A stretch of 64,000 nt of DNA from contig NZ_SRMP01000001.1 of NCBI RefSeq assembly GCF_005925325.1, positions 744,001 through 808,000 on the forward strand. The letters are read 5' to 3'. Both the position numbers and the translations under genes were made by a program. The stretch's first letter is position 1, and every line of letters begins with the position of its first letter. Shown piece by piece: positions 1 to 9,322 of the stretch. Below the pieces are notes generated by a model, which was not told the origin of the DNA, ran no database searches, and was given only the letters and a program-made list of their open reading frames with translations. This DNA comes from Pedobacter helvus (GTDB taxonomy: Bacteria > Bacteroidota > Bacteroidia > Sphingobacteriales > Sphingobacteriaceae).

Positions 1-2109
1 AAAAGTGTGCCTTTGCAAGACATCAGAACACTTTCGGAAACGACTAGGGAAGGCAGCGGATTGCTAGGCTTAAGCAATGCTGCTGAAAGCTTAGGCTTTA
101 GATCGCTAGGCGTTAAAATAGACTTCGTTACCTTGGTTGAAGAAGCCCCTCTGCCGTGCATTGCGCATTGGAATAAAAATCACTATGTGGTGGTTTACAA
201 AATTGACAAATCGCAACAGGTTTATGTTTCCGACCCTAGTTATGGCTTAATTACCTACAGCAAGCAAGAATTTATCAAACATTGGATTGGTGAAAACGCT
301 CACGAAAAAACAGAAGAAGGCATCGCGTTAATGCTAGAAACCACGCCTAGTTTCTTCAATAATGATTTCGATGAAGAGGAAAAGAAAACCAGTTTTAAGT
401 TTCTATCGAAATACCTGTTCAAATACAAATCGTTAATGATACAGCTTGCTATCGGCTTGTTGGCAGGTAGTGTATTATCGCTAATTTTCCCTTTCCTTAC
501 CCAAAGTATTGTTGATGTTGGTATCCAAAACCAAGATATCAATTTCATTTATTTGGTGCTTTTGGCTCAAGTAATGCTTTTTATGGGCAAAACAGGGATA
601 GAAATTATCCGAAGTTGGATTTTACTACATTTATCTACCCGAATTAACATCTCTATCATCTCCGATTTCTTTATCAAATTGATGAGACTGCCTATCAGTT
701 TCTTTGATACCAGAATGACTGGAGATATTATGCAGCGCATTAACGATCATCATAGAATAGAGCAATTGCTCACCAATTCGTCATTAAACACACTTTTTTC
801 ATTAGTTAACCTAATCATCTTCAGCGTGGTGCTGCTGCTGTATGATTATAGGTTGTTTGTAGTCTACTTGCTAGGTGCAATTTTGTACGTGGCTTGGGTC
901 AGCTTTTTCCTTCGCAAAAGGAAGGAGCTCGACTACAAAATGTTCTCCAACGTATCGCAAGAGCAAAGTGTAGTAATCGAATTGATTAACGGTATGCAAG
1001 AAATCAAAATGCATAATGCCGAGAAACAGAAACGTTGGGGTTGGGAATTTTTGCAGGTAAAGCTTTTCAAAATCAAGATCAAATCGCTTTCGTTAGAGCA
1101 ATGGCAATCTGTTGGTGGTGGTTTTATCAATCAAATCAAAGATATTTTGGTCAGCTTTTTGGCAGCTAAATTGGTATTGAATGGCAATCTTACTTTAGGG
1201 ATGATGCTATCGGTACAGTACATCATCGGCCAATTAAACAGTCCACTGATGCAATTGATAGACTTTATTAAGCAATCTCAAGATGCTAAAATTGCGATGG
1301 AAAGATTGGGAGAAATTCATGATAAAGAAGATGAAGAAACAGCCCAAGCGCATTATGTAAGTGAAATCCCTCAAAAAGACATCGCTTTAAAGAAACTTTC
1401 ATTTAGATACACAGGTGCCGAATCATTTGTGTTTCAAGATTTGAATTTGGTTATTCCTTACCAAAAAACTACCGCTATTGTAGGCGCCAGCGGAAGTGGA
1501 AAAACGACTTTATTAAAACTGCTCACGAAATTTTACGATCCGGAAAAAGGCGAATTGAAGATTGGCAGCACAGATTTAAAAAACATTGCGCCTAGCTTTT
1601 GGCGAAACCACTGCGGTGTGGTGATGCAAGAAAGCTATATTTTTAACGACACCATCGCCAACAATATCGCTATTGGTGAAGATACCGTAGACAAAGAAAA
1701 ACTGAGAAAAGCCGTAGAAATTGCCAACATCAAGGATTTTATTGAGGATTTGCCATTGAGTTACAACACTAAAATAGGTAACGAGGGAATTGGACTGAGC
1801 GGTGGTCAGAAACAGCGATTGTTCATCGCAAGAGCCGTTTACAAATCTCCAGAATACATCTTTTTCGATGAAGCAACTAGTGCGCTAGATGCAAATAATG
1901 AAAAAGTGATCATCGAAAACTTGGGACAGTTCTTTAAAGGTAAAACTGCGGTCGTGATTGCCCACAGGCTATCAACTGTTAAGCATGCTGATAAAATTGT
2001 AGTGCTAGATAAAGGCGTAGTGGTAGAAGAAGGCAATCACCAGGAATTGGTAGCGAAAAAAGGAGAATATTATAGGTTAATTAAAAATCAGTTGGAACTT
2101 GGAAACTAG
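1..2109 (+). CDS. Peptidase C39-containing ABC exporter (5' truncated by window edge)
   Basis: Inner-membrane exporter of the bacteriocin/double-glycine-leader type: in this family an N-terminal C39 cysteine peptidase trims the leader and the ABC core exports the peptide. The frame is open to base 1, so the start and the expected catalytic Cys lie upstream; the GTG at 7 is not the real start. Visible are the C39 His (NHYVVV, nt ~181) and Asp (SDPSYG, nt ~232), membrane helices between nt ~420 and 1250, then Walker A GASGSGKTT (nt ~1483-1509), signature LSGGQKQR (nt ~1794-1818) and Walker B FFDEATSALD (nt ~1861-1890). The next gene overlaps its end and encodes the HlyD adaptor, so the two form an export unit. 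The substrate is not in the window. Confidence 0.93.
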   Translation, partial: KSVPLQDIRTLSETTREGSGLLGLSNAAESLGFRSLGVKIDFVTLVEEAPLPCIAHWNKNHYVVVYKIDKSQQVYVSDPSYGLITYSKQEFIKHWIGENAHEKTEEGIALMLETTPSFFNNDFDEEEKKTSFKFLSKYLFKYKSLMIQLAIGLLAGSVLSLIFPFLTQSIVDVGIQNQDINFIYLVLLAQVMLFMGKTGIEIIRSWILLHLSTRINISIISDFFIKLMRLPISFFDTRMTGDIMQRINDHHRIEQLLTNSSLNTLFSLVNLIIFSVVLLLYDYRLFVVYLLGAILYVAWVSFFLRKRKELDYKMFSNVSQEQSVVIELINGMQEIKMHNAEKQKRWGWEFLQVKLFKIKIKSLSLEQWQSVGGGFINQIKDILVSFLAAKLVLNGNLTLGMMLSVQYIIGQLNSPLMQLIDFIKQSQDAKIAMERLGEIHDKEDEETAQAHYVSEIPQKDIALKKLSFRYTGAESFVFQDLNLVIPYQKTTAIVGASGSGKTTLLKLLTKFYDPEKGELKIGSTDLKNIAPSFWRNHCGVVMQESYIFNDTIANNIAIGEDTVDKEKLRKAVEIANIKDFIEDLPLSYNTKIGNEGIGLSGGQKQRLFIARAVYKSPEYIFFDEATSALDANNEKVIIENLGQFFKGKTAVVIAHRLSTVKHADKIVVLDKGVVVEEGNHQELVAKKGEYYRLIKNQLELGN

Positions 2110-3406
2110 AAAAGACATATTGGATGAAATAGAATTACGTTCTGAAGCCGTTCAGGATGTATTGTCTCAACCACCACACTGGATGTTCCGTTGGGGCAAC
2201 CTAGTAATTTTTGGTATTTTGTTAATGATTTTGCTGATGAGCTACTTCATCAAGTATCCAGAATTTGTGCCGGCTACCATTATCGTCACCTCTCAAAATC
2301 CGCCAGAAAAACTGGAAGCCCGGATAGATTCTAGAATTGAAAAAATCTTCATTAAAGACCACCAAAAGGTACAAAAAGGAGATATTTTAATGGTTTTACA
2401 ATCTACCGCAAACTATGGCGATATCTTACGACTAAGAAAAACAATGGATTCTATTTCTTCTGCAAACCTAGCTTATTTTCCTGTTGACCAAATCGCAACC
2501 TTTAAACTAGGCGAAATACAAAGCGATTACAATAATTTCGCAAAGGCTTTTCAGGATGAGAAGTTGTTTACGAGATTAAAGCCTTATGTACCAGAAAATG
2601 TAGCTACGGAACAAAACATTTCAGCATACAAAAGCAGAATAGTAACCTTAAAACAGCAGAAGAATTTAGAGCTTGCAAAATTTGATCTGGTTAAGAAAAA
2701 TTTTCAACGCACTCAACAACTTTTCAATCAAAAAGTAATTTCTACTTCGGAATACGAGAACGAAAAAATCAAATATCTGCAAGCACAACAAAGTTTAGAA
2801 ACCATTGATATCTCCATCTCTCAAACGCAAGAAGCCATTGCCAATCTTCATAAAACAAAGAGTGGCGCAAACATTAACGCAGAGAAAGATAAAATCAATT
2901 TTGCTTCGCAGACCTTACAACTATTCGAACAATTACGAAAATCGTTAAGAGAGTGGGAACAGAATTATTTAATTGTATCTTCTACAAATGGCACAGCCAG
3001 TTTTCAACAATTTTGGGGCGAAAACCAGTTTCTTAAACGTGGCAATTCCATTTTAACCATCCTTCCGGACAATAAAAAAGCATTAATTGGTAGGATGTTG
3101 GTGCCTTCTACCAATTCTGGAAAAATTGTGCAGGGCGAAAAAGTACTCATCAAACTAGATAATTACCGTTACCAAGAATATGGAATTGTGGAAGGTAAGG
3201 TGCAAAACATATCTTTCACTCCAGATGAAAAAGGCAATTACTATGTAGATGTCACCTTACCAAAAGGGTTAACTACGTCTTATCAAAAAACGCTGACGTT
3301 TGATAAAGAGCTGAAAGGCAATGCCGAAATTGTAACGCAAGATTTAAGATTAATTGAACGTTTCTTCTATCAGATCAGGCAATTACTAGGACACCAAACC
3401 GCATAG
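2099..3406 (+). CDS. HlyD family secretion adaptor
   Basis: Periplasmic adaptor linking the upstream ABC exporter to an outer-membrane channel. The 435-residue protein has a short cytoplasmic N-terminus, one membrane helix at residues ~33-51, a lipoyl/barrel-sandwich half (ARIDSRIEKIFIKDHQKVQKGD), a long alpha-helical coiled-coil region (~residues 170-300) and a C-terminal beta-barrel (GRMLVPSTNSGKIVQGEKV). It overlaps the ABC gene by 11 bases and begins at a TTG (2099); a second in-frame TTG at 2120 is possible and there is no ATG before the conserved region, so a non-ATG start coupled to the upstream gene is likely. Family assignment is firm, the cargo is unknown. Confidence 0.9.
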   Translation: METRKDILDEIELRSEAVQDVLSQPPHWMFRWGNLVIFGILLMILLMSYFIKYPEFVPATIIVTSQNPPEKLEARIDSRIEKIFIKDHQKVQKGDILMVLQSTANYGDILRLRKTMDSISSANLAYFPVDQIATFKLGEIQSDYNNFAKAFQDEKLFTRLKPYVPENVATEQNISAYKSRIVTLKQQKNLELAKFDLVKKNFQRTQQLFNQKVISTSEYENEKIKYLQAQQSLETIDISISQTQEAIANLHKTKSGANINAEKDKINFASQTLQLFEQLRKSLREWEQNYLIVSSTNGTASFQQFWGENQFLKRGNSILTILPDNKKALIGRMLVPSTNSGKIVQGEKVLIKLDNYRYQEYGIVEGKVQNISFTPDEKGNYYVDVTLPKGLTTSYQKTLTFDKELKGNAEIVTQDLRLIERFFYQIRQLLGHQTA

Positions 3407-3457
3407 TGAGTTATTTTTTGCCTGTTATGCACACTATTTACTAAATTGCAGTAAAAG

Positions 3458-4225
3458 ATGAACAACATGAAACGATTGATATTATTTGCGCTACCATTTT
3501 TATCATTACAGGCAATGGCACAAAAACCTGAAGACACCGAATTTTACAAACCAGTTCCACCTAAGGTTACCCCTGGAAAAACATTTTCCGATGCGCCTTC
3601 TGACGCTTTTATCCTTTTTGATGGCAAAAATTTAGATCAATGGGTTTCTGTAAAAGACAAAAGCAAACCCGCCGCTTGGACGGTTGCCGATGGTGCTTTT
3701 ACTGTTAAGAAAGGAACTGGAAATATCGAAACAAAAAAATCTTTCTTGAACTACCAGTTACATTTAGAGTGGAAAATCCCCGCTAACATTACTGGTAAAG
3801 GGCAAGCAAGAGGTAACAGTGGCTTATTTTTAGCCTCAACTGGTGGTGGCGATGATGGTTATGAGTTACAAATATTAGATAACTACAATAATGATACTTA
3901 TGTGAACGGTCAAGCAGGTAGTATTTACAAGCAAATCATTCCCTTAGCAACGGTAAATAAAAAACCTGGCGAGTGGCAAACTTACGATGTAGTTTGGACG
4001 GCTCCGACTTTCAATACCGATGGATCTTTAAAATCGCCAGCCCGAGTTACAGTATTCTTCAACGGCGTGTTGGTGCAAAACAATATCACTTTAGAAGGTC
4101 CAACACAATATATCGGCAAAGCATCTTACAAAAAACCTCACGGTGCTTGCCCTATCAAATTACAAGATCACGGCGATCCGAGCGAACCGATCAGTTTTAG
4201 AAATATCTGGATTAGAGAGTTGTAA
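3458..4225 (+). CDS. Secreted DUF1080 protein (3-keto-disaccharide hydrolase family)
   Basis: The 255-residue product has an N-terminal signal peptide (hydrophobic residues ~5-19 ending in AMAQ) and a single DUF1080/LamG-like jelly-roll domain with the family hallmarks FILFDGKNLDQWVS near the start, GNSGLFL in the middle and ISFRNIWIREL at the end. Characterised relatives hydrolyse 3-keto-glycosides in the periplasm. An alternative start is the ATG at 3467. It stands alone 51 bases after the HlyD gene and is not beside a SusCD locus or an oxidoreductase that would make the keto-sugar. A second, divergent member lies at 23857. Confidence 0.88.
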   Translation: MNNMKRLILFALPFLSLQAMAQKPEDTEFYKPVPPKVTPGKTFSDAPSDAFILFDGKNLDQWVSVKDKSKPAAWTVADGAFTVKKGTGNIETKKSFLNYQLHLEWKIPANITGKGQARGNSGLFLASTGGGDDGYELQILDNYNNDTYVNGQAGSIYKQIIPLATVNKKPGEWQTYDVVWTAPTFNTDGSLKSPARVTVFFNGVLVQNNITLEGPTQYIGKASYKKPHGACPIKLQDHGDPSEPISFRNIWIREL

Positions 4226-4240
4226 AAATAACTCAGCTAA

Positions 4241-4284
4241 CTTTGTCAATCTTTATCGATAACAAGATGATAAGATTGACAAAG
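4241..4284. repeat. Inverted repeat, possible terminator of the DUF1080 gene
   Basis: Arms CTTTGTCAATCT (4241-4252) and AGATTGACAAAG (4273-4284) pair perfectly around a 20-base loop. It starts 15 bases after the stop codon of the upstream gene. The 16-mer TAACTTTGTCAATCTT that includes the left arm (4238-4253) occurs again at 25447-25462, which suggests a dispersed repeat rather than only a local terminator. Confidence 0.6.
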
Positions 4285-4629
4285 TTTAATATACTATTCT
4301 CTATCTCTTTTAAAACGGTTGCTAGCGATAGCCATTCAAATCTCCGTTTTACTAATTTTCGGTCTCCTATTTTTCGGTTTGTACCAATAAGCCAACACAC
4401 TTCCTTTGAAAGAAAAATAGGCAACCGAGAGTTTATCAGCAAAGCTGATGAGCTTCGTTTCACTACGGTTTTGTTACTTTTTGCGGTCAAAAAGTAAGAG
4501 CCCAGCGGCGGCGAGCTCTAAAATATTTCAAATACAATTTCGATCTTATTGCAAACGTACCTTAATCGAATTCACATTATTGAATATCAACTCAATTAAT
4601 TATTAAATCACATCATTCGATATTATTTC

Positions 4630-4658
4630 TTGTTAGCTCAGAGATACGCTTATCTTTG
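4630..4658 (+). promoter_or_regulatory. Bacteroidota-type promoter of the ABC-F gene
   Basis: TTG at 4630-4632 and TATCTTTG at 4651-4658, separated by 18 bases, match the -33/-7 pattern of Bacteroidota. The GTG start follows 25 bases after the -7 box. Confidence 0.7.
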
Positions 4659-4683
4659 CGCCGATATTTAATAAGTACAACTC

Positions 4684-6315
4684 GTGATCAACGTAAATAA
4701 TGTTTCCGTCTCTTTTGGAGGGACAACCCTTTTCAGTGATGTTTCTTTCTCTATCAATGAAAACGATAAAATAGCCCTAATGGGCAAAAACGGTGCAGGA
4801 AAATCAACTTTATTGAAAATAATTGCTGGTGTAGGCCAACCTACAAGTGGCAATGTTTCTGGCCCTAAAGATGCTGTCATCGCCTACCTACCTCAACATT
4901 TACTAACTCAAGACCATTTAACGGTATTTGAAGAAACTTCTAAAGCATTTGAAGAAGTTTACCAAATGCGAGACGAGTTGGAAGACCTTAATAAGCAACT
5001 TGAAACCCGCACTGATTACGAAACCGACGATTACATGAAGGTAATTGAACGTGTATCGGAGCTAAGCGAAAAGTTCTATTCTATCGAAGAAACCAATTAC
5101 GATGCAGAAGTAGAAAAGGTATTGAAAGGTTTAGGCTTCTTACGTAGCGATTTTTCTCGCCCAACATCTGAGTTTTCTGGCGGATGGAGAATGCGTATTG
5201 AGCTGGCTAAAATCCTACTTAAAAAACCTGATTTAATTTTATTAGATGAGCCTACCAACCACATGGATATTGAAAGTATTCAATGGCTGGAAGATTTCTT
5301 GATCACTTCAGCAAAGGCGGTTATCGTAATTTCCCACGACCGTGCTTTTGTAGATAACATCACCAACCGTACCATTGAGGTTACTATGGGACGTATCTAC
5401 GATTACAAAGCGAAGTACACTCATTATTTACAATTGCGTCAAGAACGTCGTCAGCACCAATTAAAAGCTTACGAAGAGCAGCAACGTTTCATTGCCGACA
5501 ATCAAGAATTTATAGACAGGTTTAGAGGTACCTATTCTAAAACATTGCAGGTACAGTCTCGGGTGAAGATGTTGGAAAAATTGGAAATCATAGAGATAGA
5601 CGAAGTAGATACTTCAGCATTACGATTAAAATTTCCTCCTTCTCCACGTTCTGGCCAATATCCGGTAATTGTCGAAGAATTGACCAAGACCTACGGAGAT
5701 CATGTAGTGTTCGAAAAGGCTTCGATGACTGTCGAAAGAGGTGAAAAAGTTGCTTTCGTTGGTAAAAATGGTGAAGGTAAATCTACCATGATCAAAGCTA
5801 TTATGGGCGAAATTGATTTTGATGGTTCGCTAAAGGTAGGCCATAATGCAAAGATCGGTTATTTCGCTCAAAATCAAGCTTCCTTATTAGATGGTGAGCT
5901 TACCGTTTTTGACACCATTGATCAGATAGCAGTGGGCGATGTACGAGTAAAGATCAAAGATTTGCTAGGTGCATTTATGTTCAGCGGTGATGATACTACT
6001 AAAAAAGTAAAAGTACTTTCAGGAGGTGAGAAAACCCGTTTAGCCATGATTAAGCTTTTGCTTGAACCAGTAAACGTGCTAATTCTTGATGAGCCTACCA
6101 ACCACTTGGACATGAAAACCAAAGACATCATTAAAGAAGCTTTGCAAGATTTTGATGGCACCTTAATTTTGGTTTCTCACGATAGGGATTTCTTAGACGG
6201 TTTAGCCAACAAAGTATTTGAATTTGGCAACAAACGTGTTCGTGAGCATTTTTCAGATGTTAAAGGTTTCTTGGAATACAAAAAAATGAATAGTTTAAAG
6301 GATATTGAGAAGTAG
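4684..6315 (+). CDS. ABC-F family ATPase (YbiT-like)
   Basis: Soluble twin-ATPase that, in this family, acts on the ribosome (translation factor or antibiotic protection) and does not transport. The 543-residue protein has Walker A GKNGAGKS at 34-41, an FSGGW signature, DEPTNHMD Walker B, a charged linker, a second Walker A GKNGEGKS at 360-367, LSGGEKTR and DEPTNHLD. There are no membrane segments. Start is the GTG at 4684, in frame with the conserved first beta strand (INVNNVSVSFGG) and well placed after the promoter. Overall architecture resembles E. coli YbiT; a specific resistance role cannot be read from the sequence. Confidence 0.93.
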   Translation: MINVNNVSVSFGGTTLFSDVSFSINENDKIALMGKNGAGKSTLLKIIAGVGQPTSGNVSGPKDAVIAYLPQHLLTQDHLTVFEETSKAFEEVYQMRDELEDLNKQLETRTDYETDDYMKVIERVSELSEKFYSIEETNYDAEVEKVLKGLGFLRSDFSRPTSEFSGGWRMRIELAKILLKKPDLILLDEPTNHMDIESIQWLEDFLITSAKAVIVISHDRAFVDNITNRTIEVTMGRIYDYKAKYTHYLQLRQERRQHQLKAYEEQQRFIADNQEFIDRFRGTYSKTLQVQSRVKMLEKLEIIEIDEVDTSALRLKFPPSPRSGQYPVIVEELTKTYGDHVVFEKASMTVERGEKVAFVGKNGEGKSTMIKAIMGEIDFDGSLKVGHNAKIGYFAQNQASLLDGELTVFDTIDQIAVGDVRVKIKDLLGAFMFSGDDTTKKVKVLSGGEKTRLAMIKLLLEPVNVLILDEPTNHLDMKTKDIIKEALQDFDGTLILVSHDRDFLDGLANKVFEFGNKRVREHFSDVKGFLEYKKMNSLKDIEK

Positions 6316-6348
6316 AAGCAGGAAATATGAAGGATAGAGAAATGTTCT

Positions 6349-7116
6349 TCAGTCCCAAACACCTGAACTCCATCCAGGAAAATCATCATCTAAATTTTTC
6401 AGTTCCTCATCGGCCAATTTATTCCATGACGGAGTTGGTATCCTAGCATTTATTTGTTTTTTGGCGGGTAAGAAAAAATCACGTAGAACATCATCCTTAT
6501 GCCAAGCGTAATACTTATAATATTTAGCCAACGGAAACTCATTTAAAACTATTATTTCGTTTCCAAGTTCAAAGGTAATGAGAAATTTATTATTCAAAAT
6601 CTTTTCTATTTGTAAATAATTAGCTGCATTAAAACTTCCAAAATCTAACACTACGTCTAAGTCTTTACATCCTTCACTACTATTAAAGTTCATTATAAGC
6701 TCTGAAAAATCACAGTTTATCTCTATAAGTTTAGCGAACCTATCTTCAAAAAAAACATTGTAATATCTAACTTTAGTTCTTTTTTGATCTATATACCTTG
6801 GATTAAAAGGACTGTAAAAATCATGCTTGTTTCTATGCATATGCAGCCCAACACTTCTAAGAAAATATCCAGTATTCCTGCTTAATATCTGATGATATAA
6901 CTTTTCTTCCTTCGAGCAATAAAGAATCTCAATATTGAAATGTTGATCCCGAGTTACAACAACTCCAGTATGTATCAACATCTCTTCCCCACAAAAACTA
7001 TTCTCTAAAGAAATGGAAGACGTAACTAAGCTATTTACATTCTCAATAATTCCTTCATGTAAAATATTTAAGATTTTATCAAACTTCATACTTTTATAGC
7101 TAGAATAAAACATCAT
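6349..7116 (-). CDS. Hypothetical protein, no family recognised
   Basis: A 255-residue soluble protein (or 245 residues if it starts at the ATG at 7086, MKFDKILN) that I cannot assign. It has no signal peptide, no membrane helix and no known motif. Composition is rich in Asn, Lys, Ile, Phe and Tyr and the DNA is visibly more AT-rich than the neighbouring ABC-F and ahcY genes. It is convergent with the ABC-F gene (33 bases apart) and divergent from ahcY. The isolated position and base composition are compatible with horizontal acquisition, for example as an immunity-type or lineage-specific orphan, but that is inference only. Confidence 0.75.
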   Translation of the reverse strand: MMFYSSYKSMKFDKILNILHEGIIENVNSLVTSSISLENSFCGEEMLIHTGVVVTRDQHFNIEILYCSKEEKLYHQILSRNTGYFLRSVGLHMHRNKHDFYSPFNPRYIDQKRTKVRYYNVFFEDRFAKLIEINCDFSELIMNFNSSEGCKDLDVVLDFGSFNAANYLQIEKILNNKFLITFELGNEIIVLNEFPLAKYYKYYAWHKDDVLRDFFLPAKKQINARIPTPSWNKLADEELKNLDDDFPGWSSGVWD

Positions 7117-7232
7117 TTACGAAATCCTTAACGGTTGTTTAAATATTTTTTCTTTAAGAAGGAATATACAATTATAATTTATTAATACAAACCAAATTAC
7201 CATCATCAATTTGTAAAGCACCATTTATTAAA

Positions 7233-7263
7233 TTGATATTCACAAAGCTATGCCGTAACTTTG
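7233..7263 (+). promoter_or_regulatory. Promoter of ahcY
   Basis: TTG at 7233-7235, a 20-base spacer and TAACTTTG at 7256-7263 give a well-formed Bacteroidota promoter, 25 bases before the ATG. The leader is too short to hold a SAM or SAH riboswitch. Confidence 0.75.
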
Positions 7264-7288
7264 CAGCTCAATTTTAAATAAGAAAAAT

Positions 7289-8605
7289 ATGTCATCAGTA
7301 GAGACAACTTACGTACCTTACAAAGTTAAGGACATTTCACTGGCGGAGTGGGGCCGCAAAGAGATTGAATTAGCGGAGGCAGAAATGCCAGGCTTAATGT
7401 CATTAAGAAAAGAATTCGGTCCAACAAAACCTCTAAAAGGCGCTAGAATTGCTGGATGTTTGCACATGACCATCCAAACTGCAGTTCTAATTGAGACTTT
7501 AGTTGAGCTAGGTGCAGAAGTTACCTGGTCTTCATGCAATATTTTCTCTACACAAGATCACGCTGCTGCTGCTATTGCTGCTGCTGGTATTCAAGTTTAT
7601 GCTTGGAAAGGCTTAAACGAGCAAGAATTTGACTGGTGTATCGAGCAAACTTTACACTTCGGTCCAGATCGTCAGCCTTTAAATATGATTTTAGATGACG
7701 GCGGCGATTTAACCAACATGGTATTCGATAAATACCCTGAATTAATCGCTGGCATCAAAGGTCTATCAGAAGAAACTACCACTGGTGTACACCGTTTATA
7801 CGAGCGTATGAAAAACGGAACATTACACTTGCCTGCAATCAACGTTAACGATTCAGTAACTAAATCTAAATTCGATAATAAATACGGATGTCGTGAATCA
7901 TTAGTAGACGCAATTCGTCGTGCTACTGACGTAATGATGGCTGGTAAAGTTGCAGTTGTTTGTGGTTACGGCGATGTGGGTAAAGGTTCTGCTGCTTCAT
8001 TAAGTTCACAAGGTGTACGTGTGATTGTTACCGAAATTGACCCAATTTGTGCTTTACAAGCTGCAATGGAAGGTTACGAAGTGAAGAAATTTGCTACGGC
8101 CGTTAAAGAAGCTGATATCGTGGTAACTACAACTGGTAACCGTGACATCGTTCGTGGCGAGCACTTCAAAACTATGAAAGATAAAGCTATCGTTTGTAAC
8201 ATCGGTCACTTCGATAACGAAATTGATATGGCTTGGTTAAACCAAAACTATGGCAACACTAAAGTTGAAATCAAACCTCAAGTAGATAAATATACTATCG
8301 ATGGCAAAGATGTAATCATTTTAGCTGAAGGTCGTTTGGTAAACTTAGGTTGTGCAACTGGTCATCCATCTTTCGTAATGAGTAATTCTTTCACTAACCA
8401 AACTTTAGCTCAGCTAGAACTTTGGACTAACAGTGGTGCTTACGAAAACAAAGTTTACGTCTTACCTAAGCACTTAGACGAAAAAGTAGCTCGTTTACAT
8501 TTAGAGAAAATCGGCGTAGAATTAGATGTTCTTGATCCTCACCAAGCAGAATATATTGGCGTGCCAGTAGAAGGACCATTTAAGCCAGAAGCTTACAGAT
8601 ACTAA
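7289..8605 (+). CDS. ahcY: Adenosylhomocysteinase
   Basis: Cytosolic NAD-dependent enzyme that splits S-adenosylhomocysteine into adenosine and homocysteine, clearing the by-product of SAM-dependent methylation. The 438-residue length and the motifs are typical: [19 protein letters not shown] in the substrate domain, [17 protein letters not shown], the Rossmann motif [10 protein letters not shown] at ~226-235, and the C-terminal KP.AYRY tail that completes the neighbouring NAD site. It is monocistronic: own promoter at 7233 and a strong terminator at 8666. The codon use and high conservation suggest strong expression. Confidence 0.98.
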   Translation: MSSVETTYVPYKVKDISLAEWGRKEIELAEAEMPGLMSLRKEFGPTKPLKGARIAGCLHMTIQTAVLIETLVELGAEVTWSSCNIFSTQDHAAAAIAAAGIQVYAWKGLNEQEFDWCIEQTLHFGPDRQPLNMILDDGGDLTNMVFDKYPELIAGIKGLSEETTTGVHRLYERMKNGTLHLPAINVNDSVTKSKFDNKYGCRESLVDAIRRATDVMMAGKVAVVCGYGDVGKGSAASLSSQGVRVIVTEIDPICALQAAMEGYEVKKFATAVKEADIVVTTTGNRDIVRGEHFKTMKDKAIVCNIGHFDNEIDMAWLNQNYGNTKVEIKPQVDKYTIDGKDVIILAEGRLVNLGCATGHPSFVMSNSFTNQTLAQLELWTNSGAYENKVYVLPKHLDEKVARLHLEKIGVELDVLDPHQAEYIGVPVEGPFKPEAYRY

Positions 8606-8665
8606 TTTGAATTAAAAGTAGAAGGTGTAAAAGTTTAAAGTTGCTTTACGAACTTGATCAATAAT

Positions 8666-8696
8666 AAAAGGATGTACAGTTTGTACATCCTTTTTA
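8666..8696 (+). terminator. Rho-independent terminator of ahcY
   Basis: Perfect 13-bp stem, arms AAAAGGATGTACA (8666-8678) and TGTACATCCTTTT (8682-8694), three-base loop and a T run. It can work in both directions because of the flanking A and T runs, and so may also serve the convergent oxidoreductase gene. Confidence 0.9.
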
Positions 8697-8738
8697 AGTA
8701 AGAAGAAGTTTGCAATAACTTAAAGTTTCTTTTTCAAA

Positions 8739-9269
8739 CTAAAGTTTTCTTAAGAACTCTATATATAGTGGAATACTTTTTTGTACCCACTCGGCAGTAG
8801 TGTTAAACTCCATTCCATAATAAGCAAAGAAAGGCCTATAATCTGCCTTCACGTATTCAAAGCTTAACTCAAAAGGTCTCAGCAACTCTTCCATAGGGTA
8901 TTTATACTTTGCACCATGCTGATAATCTTCTTCATCTACTCCTACAGAAATTGCTAAGGCGATTTTTTTACCAGCCATTTTATAACCGCTCTTACTTCCG
9001 TAGGCCCAACCATGTAGTACTACTTCATCTAACCATTTCTTTAGTAAACCTGGACAATTGAACCAATAATAAGGAAACTGGAATACTATCTTATCGTATT
9101 TTTCTATCAATTTTTGTTCTGCCTGTACGTCAATCTTTTCATCTGGGTAAACTTGGTGTAACTGATGGACCGTATATAATTCTGGGTATTTATTCAGTTC
9201 TTCTACCCATCTTTTATTAATTACGGAAGTTTCAATATTGGGATGTGTAACTATGATCAATGTTTTCAT
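8739..9269 (-). CDS. NAD(P)H-dependent oxidoreductase, flavodoxin-like fold
   Basis: A 176-residue flavoprotein of the KefF/MdaB/YwrO group, which reduces quinones, nitro compounds or azo dyes with NAD(P)H. Seen: N-terminal beta strand and phosphate loop (IIVTHPNIETSVINKRW), the FMN-contact segment FQFPYYWFNCPGLLKKWLDEV, and GWAYGSKSGYKMAGKKIALAISVG. It is transcribed away from an HxlR-type regulator with a 98-base shared upstream region, a common arrangement in which the regulator controls the oxidoreductase. The physiological substrate is not known. Confidence 0.92.
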   Translation of the reverse strand: MKTLIIVTHPNIETSVINKRWVEELNKYPELYTVHQLHQVYPDEKIDVQAEQKLIEKYDKIVFQFPYYWFNCPGLLKKWLDEVVLHGWAYGSKSGYKMAGKKIALAISVGVDEEDYQHGAKYKYPMEELLRPFELSFEYVKADYRPFFAYYGMEFNTTAEWVQKSIPLYIEFLRKL

Positions 9270-9296
9270 CTATCTTTCTCTAATTGATTAATGCAA

Positions 9297-9304
9297 CAAA
9301 ATTA
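9297..9304 (-). promoter_or_regulatory. -7 box of the oxidoreductase gene
   Basis: On the minus strand this reads TAATTTTG, a match to TAnnTTTG, 27 bases before the ATG. No clear -33 element was found at the usual distance. Confidence 0.5.
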
Positions 9305-9322
9305 AAAAGTCACTGTTAATTT

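Larger units (their letters stand above)
4226..4683. other. Intergenic region with repeat hairpin and promoter
   Basis: This 458-base gap holds a 12-bp perfect hairpin (4241-4284), a stretch resembling dispersed Bacteroidota intergenic sequence around 4440-4520 (including a local palindrome TACTTTTTGCGGTCAAAAAGTA), and the promoter of the ABC-F gene at its right end. Short open frames exist on both strands here but overlap each other and the repeats and are not believed. Confidence 0.6.

Noticed and set aside
4233..4497. Overlapping ~85-codon open frames on both strands
   Set aside because: They overlap each other completely, span hairpins and repeat-like DNA, have no recognisable domain and no promoter; most likely chance frames in intergenic DNA.
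7201..7288. Possible SAM/SAH riboswitch upstream of ahcY
   Set aside because: The promoter -7 box is only 25 bases from the ATG, leaving no room for an aptamer, and no known riboswitch core is visible.
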